DNA of 64,000 nt from Niabella sp. (GCF_030150205.1 NZ_JASLGT010000011.1:186001-250000), one strand, 5' to 3'. Numbered from the stretch's first letter, positions 46,032 to 53,936 are shown. Made by a program: numbers and translations. The notes: a model not told the origin generated them from the letters alone.

Positions 46032-46146
46032 GTCGCGTCGACCGCAGCGGAGACGTCTCTACGCAATACCGCTCTGTTAGCCAGATCCTTTACCCCATTT
46101 TATGACAATGCACCTGTGGCGATTCCTCCGCCAGGATCGGAACGAC
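46032..46146. repeat. Dispersed repeat, copy 1 (GAGACGTCTC element)
   Basis: About 115 bases, roughly 80% identical by eye to 51865-51981. It contains the palindrome GGAGACGTCTCTAC and the phrase GTTCCTCCGCC-type followed by GGAACGAC. Non-coding. Confidence 0.75.
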
Positions 46147-46237
46147 GGGAGAAAAAGGCACCTCCACTGGAGTCGGCATGGGACAGCTTGGTATTGTTTT
46201 GACGATTTATAAATTTCATAAACAACTTTTTATTTGC

Positions 46238-46245
46238 TAATTTTG
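46238..46245 (+). promoter_or_regulatory. -7 box of the DUF763 gene
   Basis: TAATTTTG matches TAnnTTTG and lies 10 bases before the GTG start of the DUF763 gene. Confidence 0.45.
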
Positions 46246-46255
46246 TTAGCAATTC

Positions 46256-47479
46256 GTGAAAAGATCCGGCAGCGCAGATTTACCGTTACATCACGGCCAT
46301 GTACCGCCATGGCTGGCAACGCGTATGGCTACATTGGGTAAAGCCATTGTAGAAGAAATTATTGCCGGTCAGGGTAAAAATGCCCTGCTATCTAAATTAA
46401 GTGATCCCTTCTGGTTCCAGAGCCTGGGTGCGGTAATGGGTATGGACTGGCATTCTTCCGGTATTACCACTTCTGTAATGGGCGCTTTACGAAGAAGTAT
46501 TAATCCGCTGGCCAAAGAATTTGGCATCATCATTTGTGGCGGCAAGGGCAGCCAATCCAGGAATACCCCCAACGAGATCCTGCGGTTTGCCGAAACCACC
46601 GGGCTGCCGGCGCAGGACCTGGTGCGGAGCAGCAAGCTGAGTGCAAAGGTGGATAATACGGCCGTTCAGGATGGGTTTCAATTGTACCAGCATCATTTTA
46701 TTGTAAGTGATGAAGGCGAGTGGACCGTTATCCAGCAAGGCATGCGCGATAGCAGTGCTACCGCCCGCCGCTACCATTGGCACTCTCCCACGGTAAGATC
46801 GTTTACCGAAACGCCGCATACCAGCATCTACGGAGCAAATCAAGGTTCAATCCTTAATCTTACCGATAAAAAGGCGCAGCCTTTAAAAGCAGCGATGCTG
46901 GAGGTGGCTTCAGAAAACCCGGATAAGATGTTGCCCGAGATCTCGAAAATCAGCAGGCATCTGGTACTACCCGGGCATCATGATGTAACCGCAAAGGATG
47001 TGGACCTGAAGCGCCTGGGCGCGGTGTTATGGCTGGCACAGGAAAAGAACGTAAGTAATTTTGAGGAGCTGTTGTTACTGGACGGTTTAGGCCCCCGAAC
47101 CCTGCAGTCCCTGGCCCTGGTAAGCGAGGTCATCTACGGACAGCCGGCACAATTTAAAGATCCAGCCCGTTTTTCTTTTGCACATGGTGGTAAGGACGGT
47201 CACCCCTTCCCCGTGCCCACCCGGGTCTATGATGAAACGATCGACACCTTGCAACAAGCCATACAAAGATCAAAGCTGGGCCGGCAGGATAAGATACAGG
47301 CCATCCAATCGCTTTCGAAAGTAGCGGACCGGCTGGCGGAAGATTTTGTACCGGATGGAAGTATTGACGAATACATTGCCCATGAACGGGCCAGCTCCTG
47401 GAAATATGGCGGCAGGACTGTTTTTGGTAAAGCCCGGCCTTCTCAAAACCGCCAGTTGGATCTGTTTAATGATCAATAG
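46256..47479 (+). CDS. DUF763 family protein
   Basis: A 407-residue member of DUF763. The GTG at 46256 is the right start, since the family begins MKRSGSADLPLHHGHVP. Other segments are FGIIICGGKGSQSRNTP, YQHHFIVSDEGEWTVIQQGM and SILNLTDKKAQPLK, with a helix-hairpin-helix-like LLLLDGLGPRTLQSLALVSEVIYG. The HhH motif suggests DNA contact; the biochemical role is not established. It ends NRQLDLFNDQ, a beta-clamp-binding-like QLDLF motif that would tie it to the replication clamp (inference). It is monocistronic. Confidence 0.9.
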   Translation: MKRSGSADLPLHHGHVPPWLATRMATLGKAIVEEIIAGQGKNALLSKLSDPFWFQSLGAVMGMDWHSSGITTSVMGALRRSINPLAKEFGIIICGGKGSQSRNTPNEILRFAETTGLPAQDLVRSSKLSAKVDNTAVQDGFQLYQHHFIVSDEGEWTVIQQGMRDSSATARRYHWHSPTVRSFTETPHTSIYGANQGSILNLTDKKAQPLKAAMLEVASENPDKMLPEISKISRHLVLPGHHDVTAKDVDLKRLGAVLWLAQEKNVSNFEELLLLDGLGPRTLQSLALVSEVIYGQPAQFKDPARFSFAHGGKDGHPFPVPTRVYDETIDTLQQAIQRSKLGRQDKIQAIQSLSKVADRLAEDFVPDGSIDEYIAHERASSWKYGGRTVFGKARPSQNRQLDLFNDQ

Positions 47480-47598
47480 AAAAAGAGATTCTCCTGCACT
47501 CTGCAGTGGTAGTGTTTCGGCAATTTTGTATGCTTTATATGAATATTTTTTATTTGTAAAATATGCGCAAAGGCTATTTCTTATTTATCAATAAATTT

Positions 47599-48612
47599 TC
47601 ACATGGGATTCACTAAAGTGTATTCAAATTTCAACGCGCCCAAATCATGTTTCGCCATTTGCTGCAAAGTAGCAATCAGCACAGAGGTCGCAGTCATTAA
47701 GGCTGTAGCATAATGCTTAATAAAATTTTCATAACTATCTAATCCATCATGTATGTGAAAATAATTGGGAAAGTTTTGGCTTCCGTGGAAAAAGCCGGAC
47801 CGGTATTTATACATTTCTGTCAACCTGTTTTTATGCTCTTTTATCTCACCTAGAAAAAGAGGGACTTTTTTCTTCACCTGATCGGTAATATTATTTTGGC
47901 CGGTTACATACAACGATTCTATACCAACCATTGCCCAAAAAAGGCGCTCAATATCGCTCGCCCCGTCACTATACTGATGAGAAAAGGCGTTAATTGCCCG
48001 GCTCAGACTATCAAAAGATATTTCATCTAATTCTCCGGGAAAGGCTCTGGTTAAGTACCAGTTCCATGTTTCTAATATGCCTAAAGACTCAAAAACAGGC
48101 CATTTCGTTTCTTGCACATGTTCCAGAATTCCGGCTGAATGGAGTGATAATTTGGTCAATTGCTTAACAAATGTGTTGTTAACAAACAACAATGCCTGCC
48201 CATGCTGCAAAGCACCAACTCTTGCGATATCTAATGCAATTAAAAAATCGTAATATCGTTTTTCAAAACCAGGAACTAATATATAATTTACATGGAAGTC
48301 ATTTGAGCTCATTGTTTCTGATGCCACATCTGGATAATTCTGATCTTTGAAATAAATGGTAGCTGAAAATTTCAGAAAGAACTCCTGCCTTCCGTATTGC
48401 TTATATAAATGCCACAGCCGCTTCTTTTCCCCTCTCAGGGTATTTACTTTTGTTACTTTAACCGTTACTTTCGTTACCGCATCAAGAGGAAAGTTAATTG
48501 TTTGTGCTGTTAGATCTGCAATTAATTGCTGCAAAAGGTCCAGACATTCAGGTGGGTCAATTTTTAAAGGAAACAACACTCCCTGATAGATATCAATTTT
48601 TATTTTGTTCAT
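47599..48612 (-). CDS. HEPN-domain protein (ApeA-like), putative RNase effector
   Basis: A 337-residue protein with a variable N-terminal half and a C-terminal HEPN domain: ERLFWAMVGIESLYVTGQNN followed by KYRSGFFHGS, which gives the RxxxxH motif (Arg271, His276). This layout matches ApeA-like HEPN proteins, where the domain is often a ribonuclease in anti-phage or abortive-infection systems. Activity is inferred from the intact motif. It is divergent from a 34-residue membrane protein starting at 48705, which may be its partner. Confidence 0.75.
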   Translation of the reverse strand: MNKIKIDIYQGVLFPLKIDPPECLDLLQQLIADLTAQTINFPLDAVTKVTVKVTKVNTLRGEKKRLWHLYKQYGRQEFFLKFSATIYFKDQNYPDVASETMSSNDFHVNYILVPGFEKRYYDFLIALDIARVGALQHGQALLFVNNTFVKQLTKLSLHSAGILEHVQETKWPVFESLGILETWNWYLTRAFPGELDEISFDSLSRAINAFSHQYSDGASDIERLFWAMVGIESLYVTGQNNITDQVKKKVPLFLGEIKEHKNRLTEMYKYRSGFFHGSQNFPNYFHIHDGLDSYENFIKHYATALMTATSVLIATLQQMAKHDLGALKFEYTLVNPM

Positions 48613-48672
48613 TTTTATAGTACGGATTTAAGTTATAGACTTCTTGCTCTCGGGTTTTACAAGTTGAAAACG

Positions 48673-48696
48673 GTATCAAAAAAAGTGATACCTTTA
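48673..48696 (+). promoter_or_regulatory. Inverted repeat overlapping the -7 box of the tiny membrane-protein gene
   Basis: GTATCA-AAAAAAG-TGATAC (48673-48691) overlaps TACCTTTA (48689-48696), one mismatch from the -7 consensus. TTG at 48664-48666 is a plausible -33. The start codon is 8 bases downstream. Confidence 0.4.
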
Positions 48697-48704
48697 AAAT
48701 AGTT

Positions 48705-48809
48705 ATGAATATTACAGAAATAATTCTTGGAGTTCTTATCAACCTGCTCTCCAGTTACATTTACGAAGAAATCGTTCTTCGTCGAAAAAAGGTTTTGTTC
48801 TTGTATTAA
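48705..48809 (+). CDS. Tiny single-pass membrane protein, copy 1
   Basis: A 34-residue ORF (ATG 48705, TAA 48807) with one hydrophobic helix, TEIILGVLINLLSSYIYE, and a basic tail ending KKVLFLY. It matches the 46-residue ORF at 49716 along its whole length (same helix, same KK-hydrophobic-Y ending), and the DNA is conserved over the helix. Each copy is divergent from a larger accessory gene and has a -7-like box 8 bases before the ATG. Two conserved copies argue for a real gene. Possible roles are membrane toxin, anchor or sensor; no family was recognised. Confidence 0.6.
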   Translation: MNITEIILGVLINLLSSYIYEEIVLRRKKVLFLY

Positions 48810-49075
48810 ATAAGGACTCGAACCTGAACGCTTTTCTTTTTTAGTTACATTCTAATAATCAGAATATTATATTTTTAGCCGAGCTAATTTCCAAGTAATT
48901 TGAAGTTCCAATTCTAGTTCAACAATCTCATATAAAACACATTAATCTGATAATCAGCATACTAAAATATCTTTTAGTTAAAAAAAATTTCTAAGTGTTG
49001 TATATTCATTATAGCTTAAACTATAAGCATATAATAATTAATTGATTATATGTAAATTTAATTATCCGGATCATT

Positions 49076-49699
49076 TTACTTACTATTCTTTTTCGACAGA
49101 TCTGCTTTAAAAATTATATACCCTTTAACTTGTTCTATTTCATTGGTCTCATATTTTCTCAGCTTTAAAGTATGACTCCGTGATTTTAAAAAGAATCTAA
49201 TTGCTTCGTGGGGGTAAAATAAATAATCAATAAGATTTCCCAATGTAGAGGTGTTCTCTTTTCTTAGGCGCTCTGCAGCTGCCCGATAAGCTTTCTTTGT
49301 AATATTCTTTCTGTTCAGCGAATAAGCAATGTGAAGCCCTGTGCTACTGTTTTCAATGGGATATTCGCTGATAATTTTAATACAGGTGATATAGTCAGGA
49401 AATTTCTTAGAGGTGTTAACGATCGTCGCACGTTTTAGGAGCTCTTTTAAATGCTGTTGCAAGGTTTCTACTCGGAACTCACGGTCAAATTTTTGATAAG
49501 CTAAGAGCTTGCCTCTTATTGATACTATCCAATACTCATCGATTGTTGACTTTTCGATATGCCCCTGTTCTTCTAAAGTTGTTAATAGATCAGTAGCAGC
49601 TTTCATACTAAGTTGTAGCACACGTCCTGCATTAGAAACCGTAATAAACTTGCCTTCCATTTTCTTGAATAACATCCGTATTTGCTTTTGATTTATCAT
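49076..49699 (-). CDS. Winged-helix protein, possibly with degenerate nucleotidyltransferase-like domain
   Basis: A 207-residue protein started at MINQKQIRMLFKKM (49699). The N-terminal 70 residues form a winged helix (FITVSNAGRVLQLSMKAATDLLTTLEEQGHIEK, then YWIVSIRGKLLA). The following region has the layout of bacterial winged-helix/nucleotidyltransferase proteins, but the catalytic GSx10DxD is absent: where GSY is expected the text reads SEYPIENSSTG. The second domain is therefore probably inactive or a different fold. It is divergent from the tiny membrane protein at 49716 with 16 bases between start codons. Confidence 0.65.
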   Translation of the reverse strand: MINQKQIRMLFKKMEGKFITVSNAGRVLQLSMKAATDLLTTLEEQGHIEKSTIDEYWIVSIRGKLLAYQKFDREFRVETLQQHLKELLKRATIVNTSKKFPDYITCIKIISEYPIENSSTGLHIAYSLNRKNITKKAYRAAAERLRKENTSTLGNLIDYLFYPHEAIRFFLKSRSHTLKLRKYETNEIEQVKGYIIFKADLSKKNSK

Positions 49700-49707
49700 T
49701 ATCTTTG
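49700..49707 (+). promoter_or_regulatory. -7 box of the second tiny membrane-protein gene
   Basis: TATCTTTG matches TAnnTTTG exactly and lies 8 bases before ATG 49716 and 1 base from the divergent start codon at 49699. Confidence 0.5.
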
Positions 49708-49715
49708 GTATGTTA

Positions 49716-49856
49716 ATGAGTACTACTGAAATCATAATAGGATTTCTTATTAATCTGCTCTCCAGCTATGTTTACGAAAAAGTAAGTCGATATTATAGGC
49801 AGCGATCTTCACGGAAAAATAGCTCAAATCCTAAAAAAATTCTTTTTTTTTATTAA
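49716..49856 (+). CDS. Tiny single-pass membrane protein, copy 2
   Basis: A 46-residue ORF (ATG 49716, TAA 49854): hydrophobic helix TEIIIGFLINLLSSYVYEK, then a basic, Ser/Arg-rich stretch (RYYRQRSSRKNSSNPKK) and the ending ILFFY. It is a paralogue of 48705-48809, with the same order of helix and C-terminal KK-I/V-L-F-x-Y; the middle is 12 residues longer. An exact -7 box lies 8 bases upstream of the ATG, predicting a leaderless or nearly leaderless mRNA. Function unknown; the basic tail could hold it in the inner membrane with the C terminus in the cytosol. Confidence 0.62.
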   Translation: MSTTEIIIGFLINLLSSYVYEKVSRYYRQRSSRKNSSNPKKILFFY

Positions 49857-50100
49857 AATAATCAGAGGGTCTGGAAGACTCCTATACTCTTCTAAGTTAT
49901 TGAAGTTTAATTTATAGTCCCTCTCTCCCCTTTTTAAACTCCCAACTTTTGACCTTATTTCAACGGCTTCAGATCTTTATATAATCTTAAAACATTGATA
50001 AACAGTATTGTCTATTGATTTTTGGTTGCTATTTATGCAAACATCCGGAACAATATTTTTTATATTTATCTTAATTACCTGCTTTTTAATATTGTAGAAT

Positions 50101-51288
50101 ATGGATTCAATAAAAATGTCTGATTTTCTCTTTTCGCGCATTGAGAATACGATCAAGTATAAAGCTTATATAAAAGAAGTCAGCATCGGATATGAATATA
50201 ACGAGACCTTTGGCAATAGCTATGTTCGTTTGTCTTATTATCTTGATGTCTCTGATGCGTTGGAGAACCTGCCTTACCAGGAACAGGATAGTGCATTCAT
50301 AGGTAGTCCTACTTATACATTTACTCTATCTACATATAAAGATCATGGAAATCTTGCAGAAAGGAAAATATTACGGTTGACAGAATTTAAACATATTTAT
50401 GAAAGCCTTGCTGCCTATGCCGTTTTACAACTTGAAGAACATTTGCTTCCGGGAACAGCGATAATAGTAAAAGGAATAGACTTTTGGCCGGAAGCTAATT
50501 ATGCGAAGAAATACCTTTATACGGCTTTGCAAGATGATAATTTTAAGGTTACATATGGGGCGCTCAAAAATGATGTATGGCAATGGAATAGGCTACATGA
50601 ACTGGCAAAAAAATCGAAGCTGGTTTACCTTAAAAATAAAGATCAATTCAACCTAACAGATATTCAGGTGCATCAAATATCAGGGATTGATATAGAACGG
50701 ATCCGGTCTGTTTTGTTAGAACATAATGTGCCCATTAAGATTAAGGGGATCCGTACTATAGACGAAGTTCGGATACATGTCGCTGAACTGGTTGAAGCGC
50801 TTAAAAAGAAATTGAAGGATGATTATTACAGGCGCTATCATGGTGTAACGTATCGATATTTAATTACTCATTTATATAACCATTATTTGCCGGCGGAAAA
50901 AACAAATATTGTACGTGATCAGCAATCATATTTTTTGGAACATTTTATTATTCAAAAAGACGATATCCTGGAACTAAAAAACAAACAAATCGTCCAAGCT
51001 AATATCATAACATTTGACGTTGAAAACAATATCTATGTAACCTATACCATACTTAAGGACAACCTACAGCCAGGTCAAAGAACACGAACTATAAAGGTCT
51101 GCGATGTTGATTATTTCCTGAGTGCAAAGGATTTTTCAGTCTTTACGCATGACATAACACGCAAAAGTCTCTTCCTTTTAAAGAGATGGATGTTGAAAAG
51201 AAAAAAGAAAGCAATCTTTAAACCGTTTAAACCAGATTTATTTATTGAAAAGGCAACTGCTATTGTATGTACTTCAGCTAACACTTAA
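50101..51288 (+). CDS. Hypothetical accessory protein
   Basis: A 395-residue protein, AT-rich in DNA, with no recognised family, signal peptide or membrane helix. The N-terminal 150 residues look alpha/beta (IKEVSIGYEYNETFGNSYVRL, SLAAYAVLQLEEHL), the middle is basic and helical (ELVEALKKKLKDDYYRRYH), and the end is very basic (KRWMLKRKKKAIFKPFKP). A basic tail and island location would fit nucleic-acid binding. It sits alone between the winged-helix module and a convergent small gene. Confidence 0.65.
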   Translation: MDSIKMSDFLFSRIENTIKYKAYIKEVSIGYEYNETFGNSYVRLSYYLDVSDALENLPYQEQDSAFIGSPTYTFTLSTYKDHGNLAERKILRLTEFKHIYESLAAYAVLQLEEHLLPGTAIIVKGIDFWPEANYAKKYLYTALQDDNFKVTYGALKNDVWQWNRLHELAKKSKLVYLKNKDQFNLTDIQVHQISGIDIERIRSVLLEHNVPIKIKGIRTIDEVRIHVAELVEALKKKLKDDYYRRYHGVTYRYLITHLYNHYLPAEKTNIVRDQQSYFLEHFIIQKDDILELKNKQIVQANIITFDVENNIYVTYTILKDNLQPGQRTRTIKVCDVDYFLSAKDFSVFTHDITRKSLFLLKRWMLKRKKKAIFKPFKPDLFIEKATAIVCTSANT

Positions 51289-51300
51289 TTATATCAGTGA

Positions 51301-51639
51301 TCACTTTTCTGGTCTTAAAAACCTATGGCAAAAAGTCTTATCTCCAAAAGTTGTTGATTTCCACCCTCCCCTAGGGCCAAATACTTCATTTGAAATGATG
51401 CCATACTTTTCAACCGCATCCTCCCGGGTCAACGTTTTTACAATCAATGCCCAGGAGCTGTTGAAGCCATCAACACATTCCAGCCGGCCATGTTTGCCTA
51501 GTTCTCTAAAAAGATCTTCTCCCAAATAGGTTATAATTTTAAAGCCCCAGGCAACAGGTTCACCACAATAAGGATCATCCACAACCGGTGCAAATGACGA
51601 TAAATAATTTTCAAAGCCTGGTGGTTTCGCTGGTTCCAT
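51301..51639 (-). CDS. Conserved-looking hypothetical protein
   Basis: A 112-residue soluble protein (start MEPAKPPGFENYLSSF). It contains VVDDPYCGEPVAWGFKIITYLGEDLFRELG and ends near GDKTFCHRFLRPEK. Codon choice looks normal and its end stops 12 bases from the convergent neighbour. No family was recognised; a colicin-immunity-like or small regulatory role cannot be judged. Confidence 0.6.
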   Translation of the reverse strand: MEPAKPPGFENYLSSFAPVVDDPYCGEPVAWGFKIITYLGEDLFRELGKHGRLECVDGFNSSWALIVKTLTREDAVEKYGIISNEVFGPRGGWKSTTFGDKTFCHRFLRPEK

Positions 51640-52257
51640 ATTATTAATTTTCTATAAACGAATTTAAGAAATATAAGCGGAAATATACGCCCATGAAATC
51701 AGTTATTCCAATTAAAGAAATTAACAACCACCTTCACTGTTGTACCCATCTCTTCCGGTTTACTTTCGGCAATCATCAGGGTAAGCACTACTAAATCCCG
51801 TTTTAAGACAATGCACGCGCAAAGGTTCCTCCGCCAGGGTAGGAACGACAGGGAAAAAATTATTGTCACGTCGACCGTAGTGGAGACGTCTCTACGAAAT
51901 GCTGCTCTGTTAGACAAATCCTTTTATCCCCGTTTTACGACAATGTACCCGTAGAGGTTCCTCCACTGCGGTCGGAACGACAGTGTATATATGGCAGCCC
52001 GCCATTCCCGGAATTCAGCACCAGCCTTAGTTCCAGGGGCTTGTTCACTTTTTTCAGCTGCCGTGTTGTAATAAGGAAATTTCTCTCAGCAGCGCAGCAA
52101 TTGAATAGCCCCAGGCTGAAAAAAAGGGCCCAGGCCTTTCTATAAAAAACTTAAATTTGAACCGATGCGCAATACGGGTGCCGGGCTGAAGCAAAAAGAA
52201 CCCATTACGGCGCCTGAATTGTTGGAATAAAAATAACCGCTTAAAAAAATATCAATT
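51640..52257. other. 618-base non-coding region with a dispersed repeat
   Basis: Holds the second copy of the GAGACGTCTC element (51865-51981), which is itself preceded by a partial duplicate of its right end (GACAATGCACGCGC...GGAACGACAGGG, 51808-51852). It also contains a promoter-like TAAATTTGAACC block at 52152 followed by a 21-codon ORF (52165-52230) of unknown reality. Confidence 0.55.
51865..51981. repeat. Dispersed repeat, copy 2 (GAGACGTCTC element)
   Basis: Homologous to 46032-46146; the same order of GTCGACC, GGAGACGTCTCTACG, GCTCTGTTAG, CCTTTTATCCCC-like, GACAATG and GTTCCTCC...GGAACGAC. Confidence 0.75.
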
Positions 52258-52693
52258 ATGGCAGTGATCAATCCGCACATTAACTTCAACGGAAATGCTG
52301 AAGAAGCGTTTAACTTTTACAAATCCGTATTTGGCGGTGCATTTGCAAAAGTGATCCGCTTTAAAGACCTGGCAAGCGCCGGATTTCCTGTGGCGGAACA
52401 TGAGGCGGATAAGATCATGCATATTGCTTTGCCCATTGGTCAAAATATGTTGCTGGCGAATGATGTGCCCGAAATTTTAGGACGAACCAACGAAAATGAA
52501 AACAGGAGTAAAATTTCAATCAGTGCAGCAAGCAAGGAAGAAGCCGACCGGTTATTTAACGGACTTTCAGCCGGCGGACAGGTTGAAATGCCTATTGCCG
52601 ATAGTCCCTGGTTCCTACTTTGGCATGTTCAGGGACAAATATGGTATTGAATGGATGGTAGAATATGCCCCAACTGATAAAAACCAGCTATAG
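52258..52693 (+). pseudogene. VOC/PhnB-like gene broken by a frameshift
   Basis: The reading frame from ATG 52258 encodes a normal PhnB-like VOC protein (NPHINFNGNAEEAFNFYKSVFGG, MHIALPIGQNMLLANDVPE, VEMPIADSPW) to about 52610, then diverges to a stop at 52650. The expected C-terminal strand (SYFGMFRDKYGIEWMVEYAP) continues in the next frame to 52693. A loss of two bases (or gain of one) around CCCTGGTTCC explains this. Either a recent pseudogene or a sequencing error. The first part alone would lack the last metal-binding strand. Confidence 0.75.
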
Positions 52694-52830
52694 CAAAACC
52701 ACAACAACAAAGGCTTGATGGCCGCCGCTCCGGCACTTCCATATCAAACGGTCTTTGGGTTGTTTAATTTTCATTGCGGCATTTTTTATCCGGTTATTCA
52801 ACGGCCACGAAGTACCCGATGCCGGCATGA

Positions 52831-52892
52831 ATATTATATACCGTTTACCGGCTATTTTAGCTATCTTTATACCAGGGCCTATTGATCGTAAA
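52831..52892 (+). repeat. Duplicated regulatory block, copy 1
   Basis: Shares ATATTATATACC, TATTTTA and TATCTTTATA with 55630-55690, with similar spacing. The second copy lies directly upstream of the XRE gene. Confidence 0.5.
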
Positions 52893-52980
52893 GCCTAATT
52901 TTAACCTTTTGACAAATGCCGGAAAATGAAAAAACACAGAGGAATACTGCTTTTACCAGAAAAAGTCTGTAAAAAATAAA

Positions 52981-53013
52981 TTCGGAATAAAACCGAACTT
53001 TTAACTACCTTTG
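52981..53013 (+). promoter_or_regulatory. HigBA promoter with inverted-repeat operator
   Basis: TTCGG-7-CCGAA (52981-52997) lies just upstream of a consensus TACCTTTG (53006-53013), only two bases before the higB ATG. The inverted repeat is a likely autoregulation site for the antitoxin. Confidence 0.55.
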
Positions 53014-53015
53014 CA

Positions 53016-53357
53016 ATGCGTATAACCGGTATAAAAATATTGGTAAAGCTACAATCGAAAAACATTGGAAATAAAAAGCTATGCAATGCTATCGATCAGC
53101 TCATCACGGACCTGGAACAGTTTAATCCAGCTACTGCATCAATAACGGAGGTTCGGAAAGATGCCGATTGTGTGCATAGTGATGGTTTTTATTTTTTTGA
53201 TATTCATATTCACCGTACGTTGATCCTGGTGGAATACGATGATGAAGGAGAAGCTACTATTATATGGGCCGGATCGCACGATGATTACGAGCGGACTTTT
53301 AAAAACAATAAACTGACTATTGAAAAATGGCTCAGGAATAAAGGATACATCGAATAA
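53016..53357 (+). CDS. higB: HigB-like (RelE superfamily) toxin
   Basis: A 113-residue HigB-type mRNA interferase-like toxin. MRITGIKILVKL at the N terminus, the FYFFDIHIHRTLILVEY beta-hairpin and the C-terminal WAGSHDDYERTF are typical of chromosomal HigB proteins that cleave mRNA on the ribosome. The ATG is two bases after a consensus -7 box, so the transcript is probably leaderless. Its stop overlaps the antitoxin ATG by one base (TAATG), the usual toxin-first HigBA order. Confidence 0.82.
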   Translation: MRITGIKILVKLQSKNIGNKKLCNAIDQLITDLEQFNPATASITEVRKDADCVHSDGFYFFDIHIHRTLILVEYDDEGEATIIWAGSHDDYERTFKNNKLTIEKWLRNKGYIE

Positions 53358-53908
53358 TGAAAACAGCATTTGATATAGAACAGCTGATAGATGCGGGTTC
53401 CATTACCAATGAGTTGGATTACGAGCGGGCTATGATAGCTGATCGCAAGCTACGCCTGCTGGCGAAAGAAAACCCGCATTTTAAAAAAAAGCGCAGCCGG
53501 CTGCGCAGCATCATTGCCGCGTATGAAAAAAAGGAATGGAATAAACACACAGTAGCCACTGCTGCTAAGCTGGCAGAAAGCCACCAGGCGGAGCAACTGG
53601 CCGAATCTGAACGACTCTTTATTGAAAACAGGGCGGCCCGGATAAAAAAGGAACTAAAAGCGCTCGATCTTACACAAGAGCAACTGGCTGCTGTTTTGGG
53701 CCATAAAAGCAAAACCCATATGTCGGAGCTGATCAATGGCGTTAAACCCTTTCAGCTGACCGATCTGCTGGTGATCAGCAAGTTATTGAAGATTGATATG
53801 AAGACGCTCATCCCTCCTTTTTTATCCGCTACAGACAGGACCAAAGTGCTTTCCGCCCTACAGCAATTGAATAACCCCAGGCTGGAAAAAAGAGCCTTGA
53901 CCTTTTAA
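53357..53908 (+). CDS. higA: HigA-like antitoxin with XRE domain
   Basis: A 183-residue antitoxin. The C-terminal region is an XRE helix-turn-helix (LKALDLTQEQLAAVLGHKSKTHMSELINGVKPF), and the N-terminal 110 residues are charged and helical, probably wrapping the toxin. It is translationally coupled to higB. It most likely represses the operon through the TTCGG/CCGAA inverted repeat. Confidence 0.85.
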   Translation: MKTAFDIEQLIDAGSITNELDYERAMIADRKLRLLAKENPHFKKKRSRLRSIIAAYEKKEWNKHTVATAAKLAESHQAEQLAESERLFIENRAARIKKELKALDLTQEQLAAVLGHKSKTHMSELINGVKPFQLTDLLVISKLLKIDMKTLIPPFLSATDRTKVLSALQQLNNPRLEKRALTF

Positions 53909-53910
53909 CT

Positions 53911-53936
53911 GCAATAAAATACTAAAATTTGAACCT
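53911..53936 (+). promoter_or_regulatory. Promoter-like TTTGAACC block before the 41-residue ORF
   Basis: GCAATAAAATACTAAAATTT then GAACCT, nearly identical to 55686-55709; the TTTG end lies 5 bases before the ATG, exactly as at 52165 and 55710. Confidence 0.45.

Larger units (their letters stand above)
52694..53015. other. Non-coding region with duplicated upstream block and HigBA promoter
   Basis: Contains the block 52831-52892, about 75% identical by eye to 55630-55690, and at the right end the HigBA operator/promoter. No supported gene; an 18-codon ORF at 52917 is not convincing. Confidence 0.5.

Noticed and set aside
48812..48830. T-arm-like sequence on the minus strand (GGTTCGAGTCC context)
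   Set aside because: Only a T-loop-like stretch with a 4/5 stem; no acceptor, anticodon or D arm around it, so no tRNA and only a very weak case for an attachment site.
52917..52973. 18-codon ORF after duplicated block copy 1
   Set aside because: Very short, no similarity to the gene after copy 2.
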